From positions 62,267 through 105,212 of the forward strand of contig JAAXJR010000033.1 of assembly GCA_012269745.1 (NCBI GenBank): a stretch of DNA of 42,946 nucleotides. Reading direction: 5' to 3'. Made by a program: the position numbers and the translations under genes. Each line of letters opens with the position of its first letter. Positions within the stretch are counted from its first letter, which is position 1. This DNA is from Flavobacteriales bacterium. Its GTDB lineage: Bacteria > Bacteroidota > Bacteroidia > Flavobacteriales > Schleiferiaceae. The notes under the pieces were generated by a model. It saw only the letters and a program-made list of their open reading frames with translations, ran no database searches and had not been told where the DNA came from. Positions 9,004-16,459 of this stretch are shown here, in pieces.

Positions 9004-10014
9004 TTAAAGTTGTGTTGGACCAAAGCCAACAGCGTCACAAAGATAACTACCATCCTTACAGAAAGTTCTCAATTCACTATCTATAAAGCTCATAATTACC
9101 TCTTTATGCGATTCTGGATAGAGAACGTGCACGTTCGCACCAGCATCCAGCGTAAAGTACACGGGATTTCCCGTTTCTTGCCTAAACGCCCAAATACGGT
9201 TGATTACCTCTAGTGTATTCGGCTTCATCAAAATAAAGTAAGGCATAGAGGTCATCATCATGCCATGAAGAGTCAACGCCTCACTTTCCACAATGGCGCC
9301 AAAGCGTTCAAGGTCTCCTTCAAGCATTGCGGAAAGCAATGCACTTTGATTCTCGTGTGCTTGTTCGAAACGAGCAGCGGCATAAGGATGACCATTCATA
9401 AGGCCGTGACCTACTGTACTACTAACTGTTTTCTCCCCTTTATCCACTAAGAGAATAGTGTCCTGGAAGGATTTGAATATGTCGTGCACATCAGAAAATG
9501 CGACTGCAAATTCATTACTACTCCCTTCAATTTCGGCATGTTCACCCCATGCGGCAAGTGGACCATAAAGTGATCTAGAGCCAGATCCCGAACCTAAGCG
9601 AGCTGCGTTTGAAGCCTCTTCAAAGAAGTTTGCAATGGGTAGGCCAAGGTCTTTTTTTACGCTCATCATACACAAGGCCAAAGCACTCATGCCAGAGGCA
9701 GAAGAGGCTATTCCTGAGCTGTGTGGGAAGCTGTTAGAGGTGTGAATTTCGAAGTTCATCTCCTTAGCGAAAGGGAAAAATTCTGCTGTTCGCTCTAAAA
9801 AAGATTCGATTTTTGGCAGAAACATTGGTGTTTCTACACCGTCTAGAAAAACCTTAATCGAGCCCGATCCTTCTTCATACCTCAGTTTCGTGGTGGTTGC
9901 CGCTTCACTTAGGGTAAAGGAGATGGACGGGTTGGCAGGGATTTGTACATCATATTTGCCCCAATACTTCACTAGGGCAATGTTCGACGGGCTTTTCCAG
10001 GCGGTTTCTTTCAT
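9004..10014 (-). CDS. mvaD: Diphosphomevalonate decarboxylase
   Basis: A 336-residue GHMP-superfamily enzyme that uses ATP to decarboxylate diphosphomevalonate to isopentenyl diphosphate. Recognisable features are the N-terminal SPSNIALVKYWGKYD, the phosphate loop HSSGIASSASGMSALAL, the segment ASNAARLGSGSGSRS, and TLDAGANVHVLY, which holds the catalytic Asp. The length is normal for the family. The ATG at 10014 overlaps the fabD stop by one base (TAATG), and the next gene, mevalonate kinase, starts 8 bases downstream, so co-translation along one mRNA is likely. Together they show that this organism makes isoprenoids by the mevalonate route. Confidence 0.95.
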   Translation of the reverse strand: MKETAWKSPSNIALVKYWGKYDVQIPANPSISFTLSEAATTTKLRYEEGSGSIKVFLDGVETPMFLPKIESFLERTAEFFPFAKEMNFEIHTSNSFPHSSGIASSASGMSALALCMMSVKKDLGLPIANFFEEASNAARLGSGSGSRSLYGPLAAWGEHAEIEGSSNEFAVAFSDVHDIFKSFQDTILLVDKGEKTVSSTVGHGLMNGHPYAAARFEQAHENQSALLSAMLEGDLERFGAIVESEALTLHGMMMTSMPYFILMKPNTLEVINRIWAFRQETGNPVYFTLDAGANVHVLYPESHKEVIMSFIDSELRTFCKDGSYLCDAVGFGPTQL

Positions 10015-10901
10015 TATTCGAAGCTCACGCCGCTAACATTTGTTGAGCGGTCAATTTTTTTAACGAGGCCTTGCAAAGTTTTGCCAGGGCCACATTCTAC
10101 GTAATCAGTAACACCGGAGGCGATCATTTGTTGCACACTTTGTGTCCATTTTACTGGGGCCGTTAACTGATCGATCAGGTTTTGCTTTATTTCTGCTGGA
10201 TCACTCACTGCTTTGGCAACGCTGTTTTGCACAACTGGACACATTGGTGTATTGAACTCAGTCCCATCAATAGCAGCTGCTAATTCTTCTCTTGCTGGTT
10301 CCATCATAGGGCTGTGGAAAGCACCGCCAACAGGAAGTACTAGTGCACGACGTGCACCTGCTTCTTTGGCCAATTCACAAGCAGCCTCTACAGCCTCAAT
10401 TTCTCCAGAGATTACCAGCTGACCTGGGCAGTTATAATTTGCAGCGACCACAACACCTTCAACCTGAGCACAGATATCTTCTACGACTTCATCCGCCAAT
10501 CCAAGGATTGCTGCCATAGTTGATGGTTTTGCTTCGCATGCCTTCTGCATAGCCATGGCGCGAGCGCTTACCAATTTCAGCGCACTTTCGAAATCCAAAG
10601 CTCCTACGGCAGTCAAGGCTGAGAATTCACCCAAGCTGTGACCTGCAACCATCGTTGGCTTGAAATCGTCGCCTAGGAGTTTAGCCATAATCACAGACAT
10701 GGTGAAGATCGCTGGCTGAGTTACTTTCGTTTCTTTAAGTTCTTCGGCAGTACCTTCAAACATGATTTTGCTCAAGGAAAATCCAAGAACTTCGTCTGCT
10801 TTATCGAATAGTGCTTTTGCTTCATCATTACTGTCGTAAAGGTCTTTGCCCATTCCAGGGAATTGGGCTCCCTGACCAGGGAATACATAGGCTTTGCTCA
10901 T
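10014..10901 (-). CDS. fabD: Malonyl-CoA:ACP transacylase
   Basis: A 295-residue cytosolic enzyme of fatty-acid synthesis that moves malonyl from CoA to acyl carrier protein. The N-terminus VFPGQGAQFPGMG and the nucleophile elbow GHSLGEFSAL (Ser89) are classic, and the partner His is in AFHSPMM. The length is standard. It lies two bases after queD and overlaps mvaD by one base. Placing a fatty-acid gene in front of isoprenoid genes suggests joint expression of membrane-lipid precursors, but that is inference. The assignment itself is secure. Confidence 0.97.
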   Translation of the reverse strand: MSKAYVFPGQGAQFPGMGKDLYDSNDEAKALFDKADEVLGFSLSKIMFEGTAEELKETKVTQPAIFTMSVIMAKLLGDDFKPTMVAGHSLGEFSALTAVGALDFESALKLVSARAMAMQKACEAKPSTMAAILGLADEVVEDICAQVEGVVVAANYNCPGQLVISGEIEAVEAACELAKEAGARRALVLPVGGAFHSPMMEPAREELAAAIDGTEFNTPMCPVVQNSVAKAVSDPAEIKQNLIDQLTAPVKWTQSVQQMIASGVTDYVECGPGKTLQGLVKKIDRSTNVSGVSFE

Positions 10902-10903
10902 AA

Positions 10904-11317
10904 TTACTCTCCGTAATATTCGATTATGTTGTTATTGGTTTCAGCTAATACAATCTTGTGCAATTGCGCATTGTATTTTGCGATTTTCGGTTCTAGTATT
11001 TTCCAAAACTCCATGGCAATGACTTCTGCTGTGGGCATCTTACCCTTCATGAAATCTATATCTAGATTGAAGTTTTTATGGTCTACTACATCAATGATGT
11101 GTTCTCGAATGATCAATTTCAAATCAAAAAGATTCATTACGAAACCCGTTTCTGGATCAATCTCACCTTTAACTGTTACTTCGAGATCAAAGTTATGTCC
11201 GTGGTAATTTTCGTTCGAGCATTTTCCGAATACTCTTTTGTTGGTTTCTGCGTCCCACTTGTCGTTCCAGAGTTTATGTGCGGCACAGAATTGCTCTTTT
11301 CTTTTGATGTAAATCAT
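10904..11317 (-). CDS. queD: 6-carboxy-5,6,7,8-tetrahydropterin synthase / 6-pyruvoyl-tetrahydropterin synthase family
   Basis: A 137-residue T-fold enzyme. The zinc ligands are His14 (in FCAAHKLWN) and His39/His41 (in NYHGHNFDLEVTV); the catalytic Cys33 lies in FGKCSNEN. DVVDHKNFNLD and the C-terminal LAETNNN complete the active site. The most likely role is queuosine/preQ0 synthesis from 7,8-dihydroneopterin triphosphate, and queA at 39364 shows the organism makes queuosine. A tetrahydropterin role cannot be excluded by sequence alone. It is the first gene of the queD-fabD-mvaD-kinase-UbiA run, and a perfect -7 box lies 21 bases upstream. Confidence 0.9.
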   Translation of the reverse strand: MIYIKRKEQFCAAHKLWNDKWDAETNKRVFGKCSNENYHGHNFDLEVTVKGEIDPETGFVMNLFDLKLIIREHIIDVVDHKNFNLDIDFMKGKMPTAEVIAMEFWKILEPKIAKYNAQLHKIVLAETNNNIIEYYGE

Positions 11318-11338
11318 TGAAAGATCTTAAGTTTCGGG

Positions 11339-11346
11339 CAAAGATA
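11339..11346 (-). promoter_or_regulatory. -7 promoter box of the queD-fabD-mevalonate operon
   Basis: The minus strand reads TATCTTTG, an exact TAnnTTTG match, ending 21 bases before the queD ATG. It is in the 47-base gap after the ACP phosphodiesterase gene. No convincing TTG is seen at the -33 distance. Confidence 0.6.
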
Positions 11347-11364
11347 CAATCCAAAACTGAGCTA

Positions 11365-12009
11365 CTATAACCTTGAAATACGCTTCGCAAGAGGATGTTC
11401 CTCAATGAATTTAGTGCAGGCTGTAATAAGTTCTGGGTAGAAGGAAAGAAACCACTGTTCGGCAGCGATATAGCTGGAATCACCTTTTTCTAATCGATTA
11501 AAAAACACTCCTAAAGGCTTAATGGCCGGATGACGCCTGCTCATGCCCATGGCGGCTCTTTTGATTCCACTTAAGTACTTGTAGTCCATGAGCCAATTTT
11601 CGCTTCTCATAAAAGTCCACATTCTGGCGGCTTTGCCCTCTAAAAGATGATCAGCCACATGTATTTGAGAGAAACAGGTTTGGATAAAAGCTTCAACAGA
11701 TACTTCCGAAGTAAAGGATTGCAACTCTTTCATTTTATCCCAATGCTTGTGCAAGAAGTAATCTCCAAATAGGTCAAGGGCGATAGGCGCTGTTTTGCCG
11801 GCATTTTCCCTTAGGACTGCCTTCGCCTTTTTGGAAGTGGGGTGCGTGTCGGTGAATGAATCAATGAATCGATGCAATTCAACACCTATGATTTTTTCTG
11901 GTGTTGCTTGTGCTTTCCAAGTAGTGCCACGAAAACCGTCTCCCGTAAAATTAAAAACCCGAATCAGTTCATGATTCGGGCTACAATGTAAATGTGCTAG
12001 GAAATTCAT
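11365..12009 (-). CDS. Acyl carrier protein phosphodiesterase (DUF479/AcpH family)
   Basis: A 214-residue HD-like protein matching the ACP phosphodiesterase family, which removes the 4'-phosphopantetheine arm from holo-ACP. Family blocks are MNFLAHLHCS at the N-terminus, NFTGDGFRG, GVELHRFIDSFTDTHPTS (the His-Asp metal-site region, about residues 44-60) and DLFGDYFLHKHWDK. The length is close to the usual 190-200. The ATG overlaps the stop of the upstream response-regulator gene as ATGA, so the two are probably co-translated. Its in vivo role in bacteria is not well defined; assignment to the family is good. Confidence 0.87.
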   Translation of the reverse strand: MNFLAHLHCSPNHELIRVFNFTGDGFRGTTWKAQATPEKIIGVELHRFIDSFTDTHPTSKKAKAVLRENAGKTAPIALDLFGDYFLHKHWDKMKELQSFTSEVSVEAFIQTCFSQIHVADHLLEGKAARMWTFMRSENWLMDYKYLSGIKRAAMGMSRRHPAIKPLGVFFNRLEKGDSSYIAAEQWFLSFYPELITACTKFIEEHPLAKRISRL

Positions 12010-12377
12010 CCCTTGCCTTCTAATACTTCGACAAGACCGTCAACGCTGAAAGGCTTGTTTAGGAATCGGATACCTGAATCTGGAGGGAAACAGTTTAGAA
12101 CGCTTTCCAGATCAAATCCGCTCATTACTATGTATTGAGCATCTGCGTATTGATCTAAACTCTTGAGCGATTTGATGAGCTCATCAGCATTCATTACCGG
12201 CATAAAGAAGTCTGTCAATACTATGTCGACCTCCTGATGGTTTTCCCTTAGATCAACATAGGCAGCTCCACCATCTTCATAACATCTCACCACTTCATAC
12301 CCTATGATATCAAGGAGCTCTTCGAATGTTTTTCTCAGATTGACGTCGTCTTCGACTAGAACAACTTTATTCTTCAC
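12006..12377 (-). CDS. CheY-like single-domain response regulator
   Basis: A 123-residue stand-alone receiver domain. Conserved residues are the acidic pair in VVLVEDDVN (10-11), the phospho-acceptor Asp56 in DIVLTDFFMP, Ser86 in YIVMSG and Lys108 in FLNKPF. There is no output domain. The start codon is GTG at 12377 (GTG AAG AAT AAA); no nearby in-frame ATG exists. A -7-like box (TATATTAG) lies 16 bases upstream. No histidine kinase is adjacent; the only partner gene is the ACP phosphodiesterase, which it overlaps by 4 bases. The cognate kinase and the output are unknown. Confidence 0.9.
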   Translation of the reverse strand: MKNKVVLVEDDVNLRKTFEELLDIIGYEVVRCYEDGGAAYVDLRENHQEVDIVLTDFFMPVMNADELIKSLKSLDQYADAQYIVMSGFDLESVLNCFPPDSGIRFLNKPFSVDGLVEVLEGKG

Positions 12378-12393
12378 GCAGTTTTGTTTGTGG

Positions 12394-12401
12394 CTAATAT
12401 A
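12394..12401 (-). promoter_or_regulatory. -7-like box of the response regulator gene
   Basis: The minus strand reads TATATTAG, two changes from TAnnTTTG, 16 bases before the GTG start. The 80-base gap 12378-12457 contains nothing else I can name, and no clear hairpin after purS. Confidence 0.4.
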
Positions 12402-12457
12402 CTCAACCTAATTTCCCAATGCCTTATCTGAATTAAATATAGGTATAATTGAAACTA

Positions 12458-12709
12458 TTACGCTTCGGTAACTGTGAACTCAAACGCCTCCATCACTGGA
12501 TTGATGAGAAGCTTTTCACATGCTTCTTTAACCATTGCCTCTGCAGCGGCTGCATCTGAAGCTTCTACATCCATAGTGATGTGTTTGCCAATACGAACGT
12601 TTCCACAAGCTTCTAAGCCTATGTTTTTCAAATTTGCACCAACAGCTTTTCCCTGAGGATCCAAAAGTGCTTTTTGTGGCATTACGTTGATTTCAGCAGT
12701 GAATTTCAT
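12458..12709 (-). CDS. purS: Phosphoribosylformylglycinamidine synthase subunit PurS
   Basis: An 83-residue protein matching PurS, the small subunit that bridges PurL and PurQ in the three-part FGAM synthase of purine synthesis. The pattern is typical: KFTAEINVMPQKALLDPQGK at the N-terminus, then NIGLEACGNVRIGKHI, then a C-terminal KLLINPVMEAFEF. Normal length. It starts 11 bases after pssA and probably shares its transcript. No purL or purQ is in the window, so its partners must be encoded elsewhere. No alternative identity seems likely. Confidence 0.92.
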   Translation of the reverse strand: MKFTAEINVMPQKALLDPQGKAVGANLKNIGLEACGNVRIGKHITMDVEASDAAAAEAMVKEACEKLLINPVMEAFEFTVTEA

Positions 12710-12720
12710 CTTAATTGATT

Positions 12721-13431
12721 TTACTTTTTTGATAATTGGACTGTTGTGAAACTAATAATAGGAAGCGTCGCAACAGTAATGGTAAACGCTAAAGGTCCGA
12801 CAAAAATAACCAATACACAGAACAGTAGAACTATTAAAGCTTGCGCAATTCTACGAATATTATTATCGGTCGATTTAAAACTTAAAACGGGCATACTGGA
12901 GTTCAGCCAATACACACTCAGACTGAGAATGCTGATGAGTACGAGGGTCAATGCAGTGTGCTCATCTGAAGACATACTAACAATCCAGTCCCATTGCTCC
13001 CATCGTCCGAGCCATATCCATAGGCCCAAAGCGAAAAGGGCATTAGCGGGAGTAGGCATGCCAATAAAGTCGATGCTTTGTTCGGTACTGAGGTTAAATT
13101 TGGCCAGACGATATACGCTCGAGGCGGCTACAGTACCGCCAAGAATAATTCCCCAGGGCTGGGCCAATGTTCCATAATCACTTAAGATACTAGACCATAA
13201 AAATGCAGGTACGGCTCCGAACGAAATAGCATCTGCTAAAGAATCCAGCTCTTTCCCTAGAGGACCTTGAACGCCTAATTTTCGTGCCACCATACCATCC
13301 AACATATCGCACAAGGCGGCTAGGAGGATGCAGGTAGCTACACCATTTGTACTTTGAGCTGTGATGAAATAAATAGCCACTACTCCGCAGGTAGCATTAA
13401 TTAGCGTTAAAAGATTCGGAATGTGTTTCAT
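12721..13431 (-). CDS. pssA: CDP-diacylglycerol-serine O-phosphatidyltransferase
   Basis: A 236-residue membrane enzyme making phosphatidylserine, the precursor of phosphatidylethanolamine. The complete CDP-alcohol phosphotransferase motif is present in the DMLDGMVARKLG...LGKELDSLAD region (D-x2-DG-x2-AR-x8-G-x3-D-x3-D). Several hydrophobic helices surround it. The reading frame can be extended to a TTG at 13440, but ATG 13431 gives the usual KHIPNLLTLIN start. It is divergent from lnt with only 29 bases between the start codons. purS follows. Confidence 0.95.
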   Translation of the reverse strand: MKHIPNLLTLINATCGVVAIYFITAQSTNGVATCILLAALCDMLDGMVARKLGVQGPLGKELDSLADAISFGAVPAFLWSSILSDYGTLAQPWGIILGGTVAASSVYRLAKFNLSTEQSIDFIGMPTPANALFALGLWIWLGRWEQWDWIVSMSSDEHTALTLVLISILSLSVYWLNSSMPVLSFKSTDNNIRRIAQALIVLLFCVLVIFVGPLAFTITVATLPIISFTTVQLSKK

Positions 13432-13437
13432 TGGGTG

Positions 13438-13445
13438 CAAAGATG
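13438..13445 (-). promoter_or_regulatory. -7-like box of pssA
   Basis: The minus strand reads CATCTTTG, one change from TAnnTTTG, ending six bases before the pssA ATG. It lies three bases from the oppositely oriented lnt box. Confidence 0.45.
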
Positions 13446-13448
13446 CAC

Positions 13449-13456
13449 TATTTTGG
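13449..13456 (+). promoter_or_regulatory. -7 box of lnt, abutting its start codon
   Basis: TATTTTGG, one change from TAnnTTTG, ends four bases before the ATG at 13461. An in-frame upstream ATG (13443) and TTG (13431) would lie upstream of the predicted transcription start, so they are unlikely starts. Confidence 0.5.
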
Positions 13457-13460
13457 CACT

Positions 13461-15011
13461 ATGACCGATTGGAAAAAACTCAATTCGCTATCTCTTAGTT
13501 TAATCGCTGGACTTTGTTTGATTGCTGCTTGGACCTTCAGTCCACTCGTATTTCTATTGTTTCCTTCATGGGTAATTTTAATTGAAGTAGCAAGTAGAAA
13601 ACCGCGCCCACTACTATACCTATACCTCGCTTTTGCGGTTTGGAATGCGGGCACGACCTATTGGATTGCCAACGCACATCCCTTAGGTGTCATTGCCACG
13701 GTCGGTATAAATGCGTGGTTGATGGCATTTGCATTGTGGTTTGGAATGCGCTGCAAGGGCATGTTCGAGAGATTGGGCGCAAGAAAGGTAGTGTCTTGGT
13801 TGCCTGTGATTGCAGCTTGGATGGCCTTTGAGCATTTGCACGAGCATTGGGGCTTAGCTTTTCCATGGCTCCATTTGGGCAATACGTTCTTCGCATGTCC
13901 TGAAATGGTCCAGTGGTACGAGTTTATTGGAAATTCAGGGGGTACACTTTGGGTTCTGCTTGTGGCAATAATGTGGTCTACTGCCGCCGGCCGATCTCAA
14001 AAAGCAACGGTTCTTATAGTGCCTATCATACTTAGTGTAATCATGTTAGTTATTCCAGAGAAAGCTACGGATCATTCCATTTCAGTTGCGGTCGTGCAAC
14101 CCAACATCAATTCTTACACCGAGAAATGGAGTACGCCAGAACGTAAACAAATTCAAAAGGTAGACCGACTTCTGAGAGAAAGTGGTGCTCAAGATGTTGA
14201 TCTTGTGGTCTTACCCGAAACATTTTTACCCAAGGCTCGCCAGGAAAACAATTTAGGCAAGACCGTGAATGACGCAATGCTACAGAATGTTTTGAGTTCC
14301 TATGGGAAAGCGGCCATTTTCGGAGCAACCACCTATGATTTTCAACAGGAGCAGACTTATTACAACCGTCCCATGGGGGATCGATTTTACACTTTGTATA
14401 ATTCAGCCTTGTTTTCAAGTAGCACTTCAAAGCCGCTTGAAGTCTACCATAAAGGAAAACTTGTGGTGGGAGGCGAGTCCATGCCTTTTGTCAAATACTT
14501 ACAGCCCTTGTTGGGCGATTGGGCATTGGAATTAGGCGGGACTTCAGGAACGCTAGGCACATCAGAGCAGAGAATGGTTTTCGAAGATGAGGCATTGGGA
14601 TTGAAATTGGCCCCAATTATTTGTTGGGAAAATGAATTCTCAGGGTATGCTACGGAATATTCGCGCAAAGGTGCCAACCTACTTGCCGTGATTACCAATG
14701 ACGGCTGGTGGGGAGATACTGATGGACATGTGCAACACATGAGATTTTCAGCACTCAGAGCCATTGAACAACGCAAATATGTCGTGCGCAGCGCAAACAC
14801 AGGAATTAGTACAATTATCGATGCCAAAGGCCGGCCGAAGGAGCAGTTAGTGTGGGAAGAAGAAGGGGTGATTTTGGACGAAGTTCCGCTATTGGAAGGG
14901 CAGACGCTATATGCGCGAACAGGGAATTGGCTGGGGCCGCTAATGAGTGTCATTTTTGGCTTTAGCATGCTTATAGTTCTAATTAGCAGATTTTTCAGAA
15001 TTAAACCGTAG
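13461..15011 (+). CDS. lnt: Apolipoprotein N-acyltransferase
   Basis: A 516-residue inner-membrane enzyme that N-acylates the lipid-bearing Cys of lipoproteins. About six N-terminal helices (residues 1-200) precede a periplasmic nitrilase-fold domain with the Glu-Lys-Cys triad: Glu253 in VVLPETFLPK, Lys about 331-333 in VYHKGKLVVGGESMPF, and Cys388 in APIICWENEFSGY. A last helix is near the C-terminus. The start at 13461 is chosen because a -7 box lies only four bases upstream. Its substrates would include the LAAC lipoprotein encoded at 27497-28705. Strong assignment. Confidence 0.94.
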   Translation: MTDWKKLNSLSLSLIAGLCLIAAWTFSPLVFLLFPSWVILIEVASRKPRPLLYLYLAFAVWNAGTTYWIANAHPLGVIATVGINAWLMAFALWFGMRCKGMFERLGARKVVSWLPVIAAWMAFEHLHEHWGLAFPWLHLGNTFFACPEMVQWYEFIGNSGGTLWVLLVAIMWSTAAGRSQKATVLIVPIILSVIMLVIPEKATDHSISVAVVQPNINSYTEKWSTPERKQIQKVDRLLRESGAQDVDLVVLPETFLPKARQENNLGKTVNDAMLQNVLSSYGKAAIFGATTYDFQQEQTYYNRPMGDRFYTLYNSALFSSSTSKPLEVYHKGKLVVGGESMPFVKYLQPLLGDWALELGGTSGTLGTSEQRMVFEDEALGLKLAPIICWENEFSGYATEYSRKGANLLAVITNDGWWGDTDGHVQHMRFSALRAIEQRKYVVRSANTGISTIIDAKGRPKEQLVWEEEGVILDEVPLLEGQTLYARTGNWLGPLMSVIFGFSMLIVLISRFFRIKP

Positions 15012-15028
15012 TACAATCGTGCGGTACT

Positions 15029-15036
15029 TAACTTTG
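15029..15036 (+). promoter_or_regulatory. -7 promoter box of lpd-pabB
   Basis: TAACTTTG is an exact TAnnTTTG match in the 50-base gap between lnt and lpd, ending 25 bases before the lpd ATG. No clear -33 TTG is seen. Confidence 0.6.
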
Positions 15037-15061
15037 TCCCACTCGAGAAAAAAATAATTAC

Positions 15062-16459
15062 ATGAGTTCATACGACGTAGTAGTAATCGGTTCAGGTCCT
15101 GGAGGCTATGTTAGCGCCATTAGATGTGCCCAATTGGGTTTAAAAACCGCATTGGTAGAAAAGTACAGCACCTTGGGTGGTACTTGTTTGAATGTTGGAT
15201 GTATCCCTTCTAAGGCCTTGCTCGATTCTTCTGAGCATTACCATGCCGCTGTGCATTCTTTCGAGGAGCATGGTATTGTGGTAGAGAAGCCAACAGTTGA
15301 TTTTGCCAAGATGATCGAGCGCAAAGCAGGCGTGGTAAGCACGACTTGTGACGGTATTGACTATTTGATGAAGAAAAACGAGATCGATGTATTGCACGGC
15401 TTTGGCTCGTTAGTAGATAAAAATACGGTTCAGGTGGCTGGTGAAGAGACCACTACGGTTAGTGCCAAGCACATCATCCTTGCCACTGGATCTAAGCCTA
15501 TCGAGCTTCCGTTCGCGAAGTTCGACAAGGAACGCATCATCTCCTCAACAGAAGCGTTGAGCTTGAAAGATATTCCTAAGCACATGATCGTTATTGGTGG
15601 TGGTGTTATTGGGCTGGAATTGGGTTCAGTATACAAACGTCTTGGTGCTGAAGTGACTGTGGTTGAGTATGCGAAGAGCATCATACCAACTATGGACGGT
15701 GCCATGGGTAAAGAACTCATGCGTAGCTTGAAAAAGCTGGGTGTGAAATTTAGCTTGAGCACCAAGGTGAGCAATGTTACTCGCGAGGGTGATGTAGTAA
15801 AGGTTACTGCTACCAATAAAAAAGGCGAAGAGGTAGTTTTCGAAGGCGATTACTGTCTTGTGGCTGTTGGACGTGGCGCATACACTGCTAAACTAGGTCT
15901 TGAGAATGTTGGTATTGAAACTGACGAAAGAGGACGCATTTCAGTAAACGACCACTTGCAGACAGCAGTGCCAAATATTTATGCAATTGGTGATGTTGTG
16001 CGCGGTGCCATGTTGGCGCACAAAGCGGAAGAAGAAGGCGTATTCGTAGCTGAATCTATCGCAGGAGAGAAACCGCATATCAACTATGATCTGATCCCGG
16101 GTATCGTATATACTTGGCCTGAGGTCGCGGCTGTTGGTAAGACGGAGGAGCAATTGAAGGAGGAAGGCGCATCTTATAAAGTGGGGTCGTTCCCAATGCG
16201 AGCTTTGGGCCGTTCTAGAGCTTCAGGTGATATTGATGGTGTCGTTAAGGTATTGGCCGATAAGAATACCGATGAGGTGCTGGGCGTGCATATCGTTGCT
16301 GCGCGCGCCGCAGATATCATTATGGAAGCGGTGACGGCCATGGAGTTCCGCGCATCTGCAGAGGATATTGCTCGCATTTGCCACGGTCACCCAACATATA
16401 CCGAAGCCTTGAAGGAGGCAGCTTTAGCGGCTACAGCTAACCGCGCATTGCACAGTTAA
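15062..16459 (+). CDS. lpd: Dihydrolipoyl dehydrogenase (E3)
   Basis: A 465-residue FAD enzyme that re-oxidises the dihydrolipoyl groups of the pyruvate and 2-oxoglutarate dehydrogenase and glycine cleavage complexes. It shows the FAD-binding VVVIGSGPGGYVSAI near the N-terminus, the redox-active disulfide in GGTCLNVGCIPSKAL (about residues 40-54), the NAD-binding GGGVIGLELG, and the C-terminal His-Glu pair in ICHGHPTYTEALKEAA. All key residues are intact. pabB begins on its stop codon (TAATG), so they are co-transcribed. Confidence 0.97.
   Translation: MSSYDVVVIGSGPGGYVSAIRCAQLGLKTALVEKYSTLGGTCLNVGCIPSKALLDSSEHYHAAVHSFEEHGIVVEKPTVDFAKMIERKAGVVSTTCDGIDYLMKKNEIDVLHGFGSLVDKNTVQVAGEETTTVSAKHIILATGSKPIELPFAKFDKERIISSTEALSLKDIPKHMIVIGGGVIGLELGSVYKRLGAEVTVVEYAKSIIPTMDGAMGKELMRSLKKLGVKFSLSTKVSNVTREGDVVKVTATNKKGEEVVFEGDYCLVAVGRGAYTAKLGLENVGIETDERGRISVNDHLQTAVPNIYAIGDVVRGAMLAHKAEEEGVFVAESIAGEKPHINYDLIPGIVYTWPEVAAVGKTEEQLKEEGASYKVGSFPMRALGRSRASGDIDGVVKVLADKNTDEVLGVHIVAARAADIIMEAVTAMEFRASAEDIARICHGHPTYTEALKEAALAATANRALHS

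Noticed and set aside
13431-13460. Longer lnt frame with in-frame TTG (13431) and ATG (13443)
   Set aside because: Both are upstream of or inside the likely -7 box, and 13431 is the pssA start codon region.
14444-15016. 190-codon minus-strand frame inside lnt
   Set aside because: It is antisense to the nitrilase domain of lnt, whose catalytic triad is complete.
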